DNA of 16,164 nucleotides, from contig DCFS01000205.1 of NCBI GenBank assembly GCA_002319875.1, forward strand, positions 1 through 16,164, written 5' to 3'. A program made the translations under genes and the position numbers. Position 1 is the stretch's first letter, and each line of letters opens with the position of its first letter. Below, one piece after another: positions 7,160 through 15,036 of this stretch. Under the pieces are notes generated by a model. The model ran no database searches, was not told where the DNA came from, and saw only the letters and a program-made list of their open reading frames with translations. Origin of the DNA: Treponema sp. UBA1798. Lineage in GTDB: Bacteria; Spirochaetota; Spirochaetia; Treponematales; Treponemataceae.

Positions 7160-7189
7160 CTGAATGAAAGAATGAACAGGAGGAATGAA

Positions 7190-8767
7190 ATGAAAAAAGC
7201 AGTTATGCTGATATGCGCTGCATTCGCCGCCGCATATGGTTTTTCTGCCGGTGGTATGGAAAACCAGCCGGCTGCATCGGCGTCGGGTCCGGCGACGGTT
7301 ACGTACTGGACACCATTGAATGCGAATATCGCAAAAGTTGTGCAGGATATGGGGCAGACGGAAAATACGAAGGAGTGGGAAAAACAGACCGGTACGAATA
7401 TCAAATTCCAGCATATACCTTCAGGAAATGATTCCCAGGTAACGGAAGGTTTTAATATTCTTGTCGCTTCAGGCAATTACCCCGATATTATTGAATATAA
7501 GTGGATCGACTATCCGGGCGGCCCCAGTGCGGCAATTGCTGACGGTGTCATTATTCCGCTGAATGAAGTTTTTAAGAAATATTGTCCGAATATTTCAAAA
7601 ATGCTCAGGGATAATCCTGATGTTGCCAAGATGGTTTCCACTGACGACGGCATTTACTATGTTTTTCCCTTCCTGCGCGGACTTTCATACAAAAATAATA
7701 TGCTGCTGTTTTCCGAAGGCTTTGTCATCCGCAAAGATCTTCTCGACAAACTCAAAATGTCAGTACCTGAAACCCCGGCAGACTGGTATGCCATGCTGAA
7801 AGGTTTCAAAAATCTTGGCATAAAAACGCCTTTGACACTGAGAGCTGATCATATCAGCCGCGCAATGGCACCCGGATTCGACAGTTATGATGATTTTTAT
7901 ATCGATAACGGTAAAGTACATCATGGTGCTATTGAACCGGCACGGAAAGCGTACCTTGAAACGATGGCAAAATGGTATAAGGAAGGTCTTCTCGACAATG
8001 ATTTCTTTGCAGTCGACAAAAAAACACAGGCAACGAAAGTTCTGAACGGCGAGTGCGGCGCAACGTATGCTCCCGGCGGTTCCGGTATCGGGACATGGCT
8101 TCCTGCCATGCGTAAAACCGATCCGAATGTAGAACTCGTTTCAGCACCTCCTATGAGTTCAAAGAAGGGCAGGTATGCTAAATTCAGCAAGATGAATACG
8201 CTGTACAGCGATTCAGGTTATTCTGCAGCAATCTCGACATCATGTAAAAATATTGAAGCTGCGGCAAAACTCCTTGATTATAATTATGGTACAGCAGGCC
8301 ACAATCTTGCTAATTTCGGTATTGAAAACGTATCCTACAAGATGGTAAACGGTAATCCTGTGTATACGGATATGATTATGAAAAATTCCAAGGGACTTTC
8401 AATTACTGACGCGATGAGTCTGTACATCCGCGGGCATATTCATGGCCCGTTTGTGCAGGATCAGCGGGAGCTGGAACAGTATTATCAGCTGCCTGAACTG
8501 AAGGATGCGCTCAAATTATGGACCCGTACCGATATGGGAAAACATATCTATCCTCCGGCAACGGTTCCTGAAAAGGATACAGGATATCTTGCTTCTATTA
8601 TAAACAACGTGAATACCTATATGGCTGAAAATGAGGCAAAGTTTATTACCGGTGCGCTGCCGATTTCTGAATTCGACAACTATGTTGCACAGTTAAAAAA
8701 ATTCGGTATAGAAAAAGCAATCGAAATAAAACAGACGGCCTATGACCGCTATATGGCCAAAAAATAA
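7190..8767 (+). CDS. Extracellular solute-binding protein of the sugar ABC transporter (LplA/YtcQ type)
   Basis: A 525-residue periplasmic binding protein that would capture oligosaccharides for the permeases at 985-2795. A signal peptide covers residues 1-20 (MKKAVMLICAAFAAAYGFSA, cleavage before Gly21-Gly22). There is no lipobox cysteine at the cleavage site, so it should be soluble and not a lipoprotein. The mature part begins with ATVTYWTPL and contains GNYPDIIEYKW and DDGIYYVFPF-type blocks usual in the large (about 500-550 residue) LplA/YtcQ binding proteins. The start is ATG 7190, six bases after AGGAGG (7178-7183); an in-frame ATG at 7172 lies before that sequence and is rejected. Four enzyme genes separate it from its permeases. 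The hairpin just after its stop may give this gene a higher transcript level than its downstream neighbours. Confidence 0.93.
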   Translation: MKKAVMLICAAFAAAYGFSAGGMENQPAASASGPATVTYWTPLNANIAKVVQDMGQTENTKEWEKQTGTNIKFQHIPSGNDSQVTEGFNILVASGNYPDIIEYKWIDYPGGPSAAIADGVIIPLNEVFKKYCPNISKMLRDNPDVAKMVSTDDGIYYVFPFLRGLSYKNNMLLFSEGFVIRKDLLDKLKMSVPETPADWYAMLKGFKNLGIKTPLTLRADHISRAMAPGFDSYDDFYIDNGKVHHGAIEPARKAYLETMAKWYKEGLLDNDFFAVDKKTQATKVLNGECGATYAPGGSGIGTWLPAMRKTDPNVELVSAPPMSSKKGRYAKFSKMNTLYSDSGYSAAISTSCKNIEAAAKLLDYNYGTAGHNLANFGIENVSYKMVNGNPVYTDMIMKNSKGLSITDAMSLYIRGHIHGPFVQDQRELEQYYQLPELKDALKLWTRTDMGKHIYPPATVPEKDTGYLASIINNVNTYMAENEAKFITGALPISEFDNYVAQLKKFGIEKAIEIKQTAYDRYMAKK

Positions 8768-8784
8768 AGACTACTATTAGAAAA

Positions 8785-8816
8785 CAACAACTCCTCTGCC
8801 TGCACCGGAGTTGTTG
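8785..8816 (+). terminator. 10-bp hairpin after the binding-protein gene, possible partial terminator
   Basis: CAACAACTCC (8785-8794) pairs perfectly with GGAGTTGTTG (8807-8816) around a 12-base loop, starting 18 bases after the stop codon. A-rich sequence precedes it, and ATTTG follows, so the T-tract is short and termination would be incomplete. Hairpins in this position often keep binding-protein mRNA abundant by blocking 3' decay or reducing read-through into the enzyme genes. The loop can also pair with sequence further downstream; see the next entry. Confidence 0.5.
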
Positions 8817-8849
8817 ATTTGTGCAGGGACGGTCTGAAAGCCGTCCCTG
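8799..8849 (+). promoter_or_regulatory. Overlapping second and third stems before the lyase gene
   Basis: CCTGCAC (8799-8805), lying wholly in the loop of the preceding hairpin, is exactly complementary to GTGCAGG (8821-8827). CAGGGACGG (8824-8832) is exactly complementary to CCGTCCCTG (8841-8849) with an 8-base loop. The second and third stems share 8824-8827 and exclude each other, while the second forms a pseudoknot with the first. The whole 101-base gap 8768-8868 is thus taken up by competing structure, ending eight bases before the lyase gene's AAGGA (8857-8861). The layout resembles an attenuator or riboswitch expression platform, but no known aptamer is recognised. Confidence 0.45.
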
Positions 8850-8868
8850 TCATGAAAAGGATATACTG

Positions 8869-10914
8869 ATGAACCCATGTGAAAAACTTTTGAACCGTAT
8901 CAATTTTGATTTTCCCGGCCTTGAGAAAGCCCGGGGCTATGCGGCAGAAAAAAATACCGAAGCGTGTATGGATGCTGTGATTGACTATTATAGAAAACGG
9001 ACGAAACCAGTGTATCTTTTTGATGACACCGATATCCGCAAATGTACAGATCCTCGTGTTTTTTCGGAAGCGGAACAGTCAATGAATCATTATATTTACG
9101 GTTATCAGTTTAAGGGTGATATAGACTGGCTGTTCAATCCTACGGAGCATACTTCTCATGATAACGAATGGAGCTGGTCTCTGTTCCGGAATATTTACTG
9201 GCAGCCGCTTGCACGTGCGTATGTTCAGACAGGTGATGAAAAATATGCTGCTGAATTTGCAAAGCAGCTTGAAAGTTTTGCCGGCGCCTGGCCTGTTGAT
9301 GATTTTCTCAACGACAGTACATTTGAAACAAAATTCAAGTTTCCGGGACACGCCTGGCGTACCATAGAAACCGGCATGCGCATCTATACGACATGGCTTC
9401 CCTGCTTTACAGCGTTCCGTAAATCACCGTCGCTCGACCGGAATTTCTGGGCTGTGTACCTTTCAATGATCTACGATCACGCAGAGTTTCTTATGTCACA
9501 TTATTCCAATCATGAGCGCAGCAGCAACTGGCTCAGCATGGAGTGCTCAGCCCTTTTTCAGTGCGGACTTATGTTTCCTGAATTGAAAAAGGCTGCTGAG
9601 TGGAAACAGACCGGATATGAACGGGCCATGCATGAAGTTCTGTACTGCTTTGACGCTGACGGCGTTCATATGGAACGCACGCCGATTTATCACCTTGTAG
9701 CTTCGATTGCATTCCTTCAGGTATATCGCCTTTGTATTCTGAACGGGCTGCCCGTTCCGCCGTATATGCTGCCGGTCCTTGAAAAAAGCGCGGAATTCGT
9801 GATGATGCTCATTAAACCGGATCTTTCTACTCCGATGATCGGGGATGCGGACCGCGACGATCTTACGACGCCGCGGGCAGACAGATCCGAATACGAAGGC
9901 ATGAATCTCTCGTTCAATCCGGAGGATCTGAACGAACTGCGGGCATATTTCCGTATCATGGCGGAACTGACCGGAAGGAAGGACTTTCTCTATTTTGCCA
10001 CGCTTGGGAAAAAAGGATCGGAACCTGAAAAAAAAGACTATGCATTCACATCTGCCGGTATCTATGTTATGCGGACCGGCTGGAAAAAGCATGATACGTA
10101 TTTTCTTGTGAACGGCATACAGCTTGAACGCGGGGAACGCAGCACGCACAGCCACAACGACCAGGGACATGTTGAACTGATGATCCGTGGAGAAGATGTG
10201 CTTGTAGACAGCGGACGTTATATTTACAACAGTTCCAGCTGGAAAGACTGGCGCCACTATATTACATCGGCATGTGCGCATAACACGGTATATATCGACG
10301 ATCATACGATGGGTGAAGTCCCGGATGTCAGCAGGGTCAGGGGAGTAAGGACATGGTGTCACGAATTCGGCAGGAAGGGCGGGTACGATATTATCGACAT
10401 ATCGCATAACGGGTATGCCTTTATGGATGATCCCGTATTTCACCGCCGCCGCGTTATCCGGCTTGAGGGCGACGTTTTTATCATCGATGATCAGCTGACG
10501 GGTTTGGGAAAAGCTTCCCATGATCTGCGCCTGTATTTCAATTTTGCTCCGGGAAAGCTCGACGCTGCAGTTCATACTGTTTCACAAATCCGGTATGTGT
10601 ACACGACGGAGAAACAGACTCATTTCAATTTTGTGTCCAGTTGCAGCGTTCATGAAAATGCTGTTATGCTGTACGGAAGCGAAGACCCGAAAGGCGGCTG
10701 GATAAGTTACTATTATCCGCAGCGCATAAGCGCTCCTCAGTTGTATCTGCATACGTCAGAAAAAATACCACTGCGGTTTATTACGGTTATTACACCTGAA
10801 GGGATAACGGCGGATACTGCCGTAACGCTTGAATCTTCGGAAATTGTCGTACATACTGCGGGCGGCGCAGACAGAAAACTTGTCATTGACAGGGAAGAGG
10901 GGGTAAAGCTATGA
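8869..10914 (+). CDS. Cytoplasmic heparinase II/III-family polysaccharide (oligouronide) lyase
   Basis: A 681-residue protein with an alpha/alpha-toroid N-terminal half (about 1-380) and an antiparallel beta-sandwich heparinase II/III-like domain (about 390-640). Lyases of this fold cleave uronic-acid-containing chains by beta-elimination, leaving a 4,5-unsaturated uronate. The expected active-site elements are present: SNHERSSNW (213-221), DGVHMERTPIYHL (264-276, with Tyr274), HSHNDQGHVE (427-436), VDSGRYIYN (446-454) and AHNTVYID (470-477). There is no signal peptide, so it should act on imported oligomers in the cytosol. AAGGA (8857-8861) with ATG 8869 defines the start; an in-frame GTG at 8821 would put the 9-bp hairpin inside the coding region. 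It overlaps the next gene by four bases. The substrate could be oligogalacturonate, another pectic uronide or a glycosaminoglycan; sequence alone does not decide. Confidence 0.88.
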   Translation: MNPCEKLLNRINFDFPGLEKARGYAAEKNTEACMDAVIDYYRKRTKPVYLFDDTDIRKCTDPRVFSEAEQSMNHYIYGYQFKGDIDWLFNPTEHTSHDNEWSWSLFRNIYWQPLARAYVQTGDEKYAAEFAKQLESFAGAWPVDDFLNDSTFETKFKFPGHAWRTIETGMRIYTTWLPCFTAFRKSPSLDRNFWAVYLSMIYDHAEFLMSHYSNHERSSNWLSMECSALFQCGLMFPELKKAAEWKQTGYERAMHEVLYCFDADGVHMERTPIYHLVASIAFLQVYRLCILNGLPVPPYMLPVLEKSAEFVMMLIKPDLSTPMIGDADRDDLTTPRADRSEYEGMNLSFNPEDLNELRAYFRIMAELTGRKDFLYFATLGKKGSEPEKKDYAFTSAGIYVMRTGWKKHDTYFLVNGIQLERGERSTHSHNDQGHVELMIRGEDVLVDSGRYIYNSSSWKDWRHYITSACAHNTVYIDDHTMGEVPDVSRVRGVRTWCHEFGRKGGYDIIDISHNGYAFMDDPVFHRRRVIRLEGDVFIIDDQLTGLGKASHDLRLYFNFAPGKLDAAVHTVSQIRYVYTTEKQTHFNFVSSCSVHENAVMLYGSEDPKGGWISYYYPQRISAPQLYLHTSEKIPLRFITVITPEGITADTAVTLESSEIVVHTAGGADRKLVIDREEGVKL

Positions 10915-11687
10915 GATTCGGGATTTGTACGTCCGTCGATAACGCGTTGTGGGCACGAAAAACGGGCTTTGACTATATTGAATTGCCGGCATCGGCAACC
11001 GGACAGTTGAATGCACAGGAATTTGCCCATGCAAAAGCGGAGCTGGAAACTGCCGGTATCCGTGCGGAGCGGTTTAATCTTTTGTTTCCGAAAACGATGA
11101 GTCTGATAGGGGCTGATGCCGACCTGCAGATAGTAAAAGACTGGCTTGAAACGGTATTCGGACGTATGCATGAAATGGGCGGTACCGTAGCAGTCTTCGG
11201 ATCCGGTAAATGCAGGAATCTGCCGCAGGATATGGGTTTTGCCGGCGGATTTTCCCGTCTTGTTGCAGTTGTAAAACTTGCCGGTGAAATTGCATCCCGT
11301 TACGGTATTTCGATAGCGGTCGAACCACTGAACCGCAGCGAAACGAATATGGTCAATTCCGTGACAGAAGGTGCCATGCTGGCATACTGTGCGGACAGGG
11401 CGAACGTCGGTGTTCTTGCCGACTGGTATCATATGACCGTGGAAAATGAACCTGCTGAGCATATCTGTATGGTAAAAAAGATCCTGCATACTCATATTGC
11501 CCAGGGAACGCTCCGGCAGTATCCGTCCGGCAGTGGAAAGGAACTGTTGCCCTTTTTTGCGGCACTGAAAAAAGCGGAATATAATGGAACGATGAGCATA
11601 GAAGGAAAAACAGATGCCATTAAAGAAGACGGTCCGGTAGCGCTTGCATTGTTACGGGAACTGTCGGAAAGAGGAGAAAGGATATGA
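10911..11687 (+). CDS. Ketose 3-epimerase-like TIM-barrel protein
   Basis: A 258-residue cytoplasmic protein of the sugar phosphate isomerase/epimerase superfamily. The pattern resembles D-tagatose/L-ribulose 3-epimerases: AVEPLNR (136-142), LADWYHM (169-175), HTHIAQGTLR (193-202) and MSIEGK (228-233). By eye the metal ligands are Glu138, Asp171, His195 and Glu231, with His174 and Arg202 matching substrate-binding residues of that group. Such enzymes move a proton at C3 of a keto sugar. All metal residues are kept, unlike the other TIM-barrel protein at 3961. It starts at ATG 10911 in an ATGA overlap with the lyase gene, seven bases after GAGGGGG (10897-10903), so translation is coupled. Beta-elimination or isomerisation are alternatives that this fold also supports. 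Confidence 0.82.
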   Translation: MRFGICTSVDNALWARKTGFDYIELPASATGQLNAQEFAHAKAELETAGIRAERFNLLFPKTMSLIGADADLQIVKDWLETVFGRMHEMGGTVAVFGSGKCRNLPQDMGFAGGFSRLVAVVKLAGEIASRYGISIAVEPLNRSETNMVNSVTEGAMLAYCADRANVGVLADWYHMTVENEPAEHICMVKKILHTHIAQGTLRQYPSGSGKELLPFFAALKKAEYNGTMSIEGKTDAIKEDGPVALALLRELSERGERI

Positions 11688-12793
11688 ATAAAGTCAGACT
11701 TGGGCTTATCGGCTACGGAAAAATAGGCAGCCAGCATGTAAAAGGTCTTCTTTCCGGTGCTGTACCGCAGTGTGAACTGGCTGCGGTGGCGGACACGGAC
11801 CCGGCAAGACTTACCGCTGCAAAGCAGGCTGCCGGAGAAAAGCTTTTAACATTCGATTCTGCGGAAGCCCTGATACACAGCGGTAAAGTCGATGCCATTC
11901 ATATCTGTACGCCGCATTATTTTCATCCTGTCTATGCAATAGCCGGTTTAAAAGCCGGTCTGCATGTACTGGTGGAAAAGCCGGCTGGGGTTTATACAAA
12001 ACAGGTAAAAGAAATGAATGCGGTTGCCGCCGGAACGGACCGGGTTTTTGCCATGATGTTCAATCAACGGACAATGCCCGTGTACCAGAAGGCTCGTGAA
12101 CTGGTCAAAAGCGGAGAACTTGGAGAGATAACCCGTACCAACTGGATTATTACCAACTGGTTCCGTTCGCAGAGCTATTACGACCAGGGCGGCTGGCGGG
12201 CTACCTGGGAAGGTGAAGGCGGCGGTGTCCTGCTTAATCAGAATCCCCATAATCTTGATCTGTTCCAGTGGATATGCGGTATGCCCGACAGGGTGAAATC
12301 CGTCGTCTACTATGGTAAACACCGTAAAATAGAAGTTGAAGACGACGTGTATGCGCTGTTTGAATATCCGAACGGCGCTACCGGCTGCTATATCACGACG
12401 ATAGCGGATTCTCCCGGTACCAACAGGCTTGAAATATGCGGTGACAGGGGAAAGCTTGTTATTGAAGACAACAAACTGTTTTTTTACCGCCTCTGTGAAA
12501 ACATCAGTGATTTTAACAGCCGTTACACCGGCGGTATCGGGCAGCCTGAATGCTGGAAAATAGAGGTACCACTGAAGGGTACCTATACCAGCCATATGGG
12601 CATTCTTCAGAATTTCTGCGATGCGATCCTTAAAGGCACACCGCTCATTGCGCCGGGACAGGAAGGTATTTACGGCCTTGAACTGTCAAATGCCATCCAT
12701 CTGTCTTCCTGGACGGGTGAAAACTGGGTCGATATTCCTGTAGACGATGAACTGTTTTATACAAAGCTGCAGGAAAAAATACAGAAAAAATGA
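11684..12793 (+). CDS. Gfo/Idh/MocA family oxidoreductase (second of three)
   Basis: A 369-residue NAD(P)-dependent sugar dehydrogenase candidate. The Rossmann fold shows GLIGYGKIGSQH (7-18) and an acidic residue after strand 2 (VADTD, Asp37/Asp39), favouring NAD(H). E-K-P is at 98-100. The substrate domain has the standard GEGGGVLLNQNPHNLDLFQW block (177-196), with His189 as the expected catalytic residue and Asp192 following. The start ATG 11684 overlaps the previous stop as ATGA and lies seven bases after GAGGAG (11671-11676). Members of this family oxidise or reduce a hydroxyl on inositols, hexoses, uronates or intact glycosides. Its coupling to the epimerase-like gene suggests that the two catalyse successive steps. 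The exact substrate is unknown. Confidence 0.9.
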   Translation: MNKVRLGLIGYGKIGSQHVKGLLSGAVPQCELAAVADTDPARLTAAKQAAGEKLLTFDSAEALIHSGKVDAIHICTPHYFHPVYAIAGLKAGLHVLVEKPAGVYTKQVKEMNAVAAGTDRVFAMMFNQRTMPVYQKARELVKSGELGEITRTNWIITNWFRSQSYYDQGGWRATWEGEGGGVLLNQNPHNLDLFQWICGMPDRVKSVVYYGKHRKIEVEDDVYALFEYPNGATGCYITTIADSPGTNRLEICGDRGKLVIEDNKLFFYRLCENISDFNSRYTGGIGQPECWKIEVPLKGTYTSHMGILQNFCDAILKGTPLIAPGQEGIYGLELSNAIHLSSWTGENWVDIPVDDELFYTKLQEKIQKK

Positions 12794-15036
12794 ATATCCG
12801 GCAGAGTAAACGTACTACCAGCATCGCTGTCACGTGGTTTGTCTCATATATGGTGGTCCTGCTGGTTCCCCTCTGTGTATTTATTGTTTTTTCGGTACGG
12901 TATATGGCTGTCCTGACTACGGAGATAGAATATTTTAATGCGCTTTCGATCAGGCAGGTACAGCTTTACGTTGATAATGTTGTACAGGAATCGTATTCCG
13001 TTGCGGAAACGCTAAATGCTTCTGAGGAAATAAAAAAACTGCTGCAGTATTCTTCCCGGGAAAAAATCCCGGTGCTGGATCTGTATGCTGCACAGGAACG
13101 GATCCGCAAAACCCGTTCTTATGTTCAGGGAATAGAAGATATCTACCTGTTCTGTCCGTCATTCGACCTGGCAGTCGGTAAAACATCGTATACTTCTTCG
13201 CAGACTTATTTTGCATCCTATCTTTCTGATTCAACTTTTTCTTTCGACCAGTGGCGCAGCCTGGTCTCCGATAAGCAACCGTCCGTAAGGCTGTCCGATT
13301 TTTCCTGGAAAACACCTGCCGACAGTACGGGAAAAATACTGCTTGTCAGGCCCCTTACGGTTATTCCCCACGGAAAGGCTTATGCGAATCTTGTCATGGT
13401 CCTTGACCGTTCCATCCTCCAGCCGGCCAGCAGCAAACAGTTTCATACGCTGCTGATTACTGATACGTACCGGCACAGAATAATTTATAACAGTTCGTCC
13501 GGACTGATAGATACCGCACAGCTTCCTGACAGGTGTTTTAAGTCCGGACTGTTTACGCTCCGCCAGAAGATCGGAAAAAATGATTTTATGATTGCGGGTA
13601 CGGATTCCGGGGTGCTTAACTGGAAATATCTGGCACTGGAAGAGCGGTCTGAATATTTCGGGCAGTCATCGTTTATACAGCGGACGACTATTATCTGGCT
13701 TTCCGTCTGCTTTTTTCTCGGACTCAGTTTTATTGCACTTCTGACGCGTCACAGCTATAAGTCCGTAGATGACGTCGTTAAAACGATAGATACCCATGCA
13801 AACGGAAAAAGGCGGGGTAATGAATTCCTGTATATACATAATGCGATAGAAAAAATGCAGGAAGATAAAAAATATCAGATCCGTAACCAGATGATCACGG
13901 ATCTCGTACAGAAGTTTGACGATAAGAAGCTGCCGTCAAGATCTGAACTTGCCGGGCAGGGGATCACTTTTCAGTCGAATCTGTTTGCGGTAATGGTGTA
14001 TAGAATTGGCAGTTCCGAAGATTCTGAAAATTACCGCGACCGGATACGGACTGTTATTACCAGAGCTTTTTCAGCGGCGTCAATACTGGTGTATTTTTTC
14101 GATGTTGAGGAATATATAGGTGCCATTCTTAACATCGGAGTTGAAAAAGAATCTGATGAACTGTATGAGCGGATGGAAATATGTATGGAAACCATGTGCC
14201 GGCTGGAAAACCGGAGGGTCCCCGTTGCCTGTTCGAATATTGTTTTTACCTATTTTGATCTGTATACGGCTTTTGTGCAGGCAATAGATACACTGAACTA
14301 TGCACGGCTTATAGCCGATGCCGGAATACATTTTTACCGGGATATGATTTCCCATGCGGCCGGACATACGTTTGAATATTCCGCGGAAACGGAAGTCCGG
14401 ATAATGGATGAACTCAAAAAAGGAAATGAAACGGCTGTCATGGGGTGTATCGATGAAGTCATAGCGCTGAACCGTGCGGCTATGATTACTCCGAAATCGA
14501 CCCGGTTTCTTCTTCTGAATATCGCCGGTACCGTTATAAAAGTATTCAGCCGCCTCGATGAAAAAGCGCTGGCGCTGTATCCTGATATATCGCTCCGGCC
14601 GATACTGGAAGATACAACTTTTGAAATTTTCAGAGATGATATAAAAAAAATAGTACATGGCGTCTGTGAAGTTCTCAGGCATGATATTGCACTTATCCAG
14701 AACAGGGAAGAATTTTCTCTGTATAATGCTGTTCTTGTCTATATTAATGAACAGTATACCAATTTCAATCTTTCTCTGAATCTTATCGCCGATGAAGTTG
14801 ATCTGTCTCCGGTAGCACTTTCCCGGCTTTTTAAGAAATACAGCGGCGACTGTATTTCCGATTATATTATTTCAGTACGCATCGCACATGCAAAACAACT
14901 GCTTAAAACAGGGGCAGGCCTTGCTTCGGTGGCTTCGCAGTGCGGTTTTGCCAGTTTGCGTACATTCATGAGGGTATTCAAAAATCAGGAGTCGATGACT
15001 CCCGGACAATATGAAACTATGGCAGGCGGAAAATGA
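12790..15036 (+). CDS. Membrane-bound AraC-family transcriptional regulator with extracytoplasmic sensor domain
   Basis: A 748-residue one-component sensor-regulator. Transmembrane segments lie near residues 13-36 and 298-319; the roughly 260 residues between them form an extracytoplasmic sensing domain of the type seen in YesS/YtdP-like regulators that control pectin and rhamnogalacturonan genes in Bacillus-type bacteria. A helical linker (about 345-375) and a less conserved cytoplasmic region follow. The C-terminus (about 646-744) is an AraC DNA-binding domain with two helix-turn-helix units (LNLIADEVDLSPVALSRLFK, 663-682, and LASVASQCGFASLRTFMRVF, 711-730) and the terminal TPGQY signature (737-741). 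The start ATG 12790 overlaps the previous stop by ATGA, and only a weak, distant AGGA precedes it, so translation depends on coupling. Likely an activator of this cluster responding to an external oligosaccharide (inference). Confidence 0.92.
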   Translation: MNIRQSKRTTSIAVTWFVSYMVVLLVPLCVFIVFSVRYMAVLTTEIEYFNALSIRQVQLYVDNVVQESYSVAETLNASEEIKKLLQYSSREKIPVLDLYAAQERIRKTRSYVQGIEDIYLFCPSFDLAVGKTSYTSSQTYFASYLSDSTFSFDQWRSLVSDKQPSVRLSDFSWKTPADSTGKILLVRPLTVIPHGKAYANLVMVLDRSILQPASSKQFHTLLITDTYRHRIIYNSSSGLIDTAQLPDRCFKSGLFTLRQKIGKNDFMIAGTDSGVLNWKYLALEERSEYFGQSSFIQRTTIIWLSVCFFLGLSFIALLTRHSYKSVDDVVKTIDTHANGKRRGNEFLYIHNAIEKMQEDKKYQIRNQMITDLVQKFDDKKLPSRSELAGQGITFQSNLFAVMVYRIGSSEDSENYRDRIRTVITRAFSAASILVYFFDVEEYIGAILNIGVEKESDELYERMEICMETMCRLENRRVPVACSNIVFTYFDLYTAFVQAIDTLNYARLIADAGIHFYRDMISHAAGHTFEYSAETEVRIMDELKKGNETAVMGCIDEVIALNRAAMITPKSTRFLLLNIAGTVIKVFSRLDEKALALYPDISLRPILEDTTFEIFRDDIKKIVHGVCEVLRHDIALIQNREEFSLYNAVLVYINEQYTNFNLSLNLIADEVDLSPVALSRLFKKYSGDCISDYIISVRIAHAKQLLKTGAGLASVASQCGFASLRTFMRVFKNQESMTPGQYETMAGGK

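Noticed and set aside
7190..7249. Lipoprotein signal using Cys9 of the binding protein
   Set aside because: Cys9 is inside the hydrophobic core, too close to the N-terminus, and is preceded by Leu-Ile and not a small residue.
8821..8868. GTG 8821 as lyase start, giving 16 extra residues
   Set aside because: The segment encodes the 9-bp hairpin, and ATG 8869 has a well-placed AAGGA.
9547..10575. Long open frame on the minus strand (342 codons)
   Set aside because: It lies wholly antisense to the lyase gene, whose family motifs span the same bases; no recognisable protein features.
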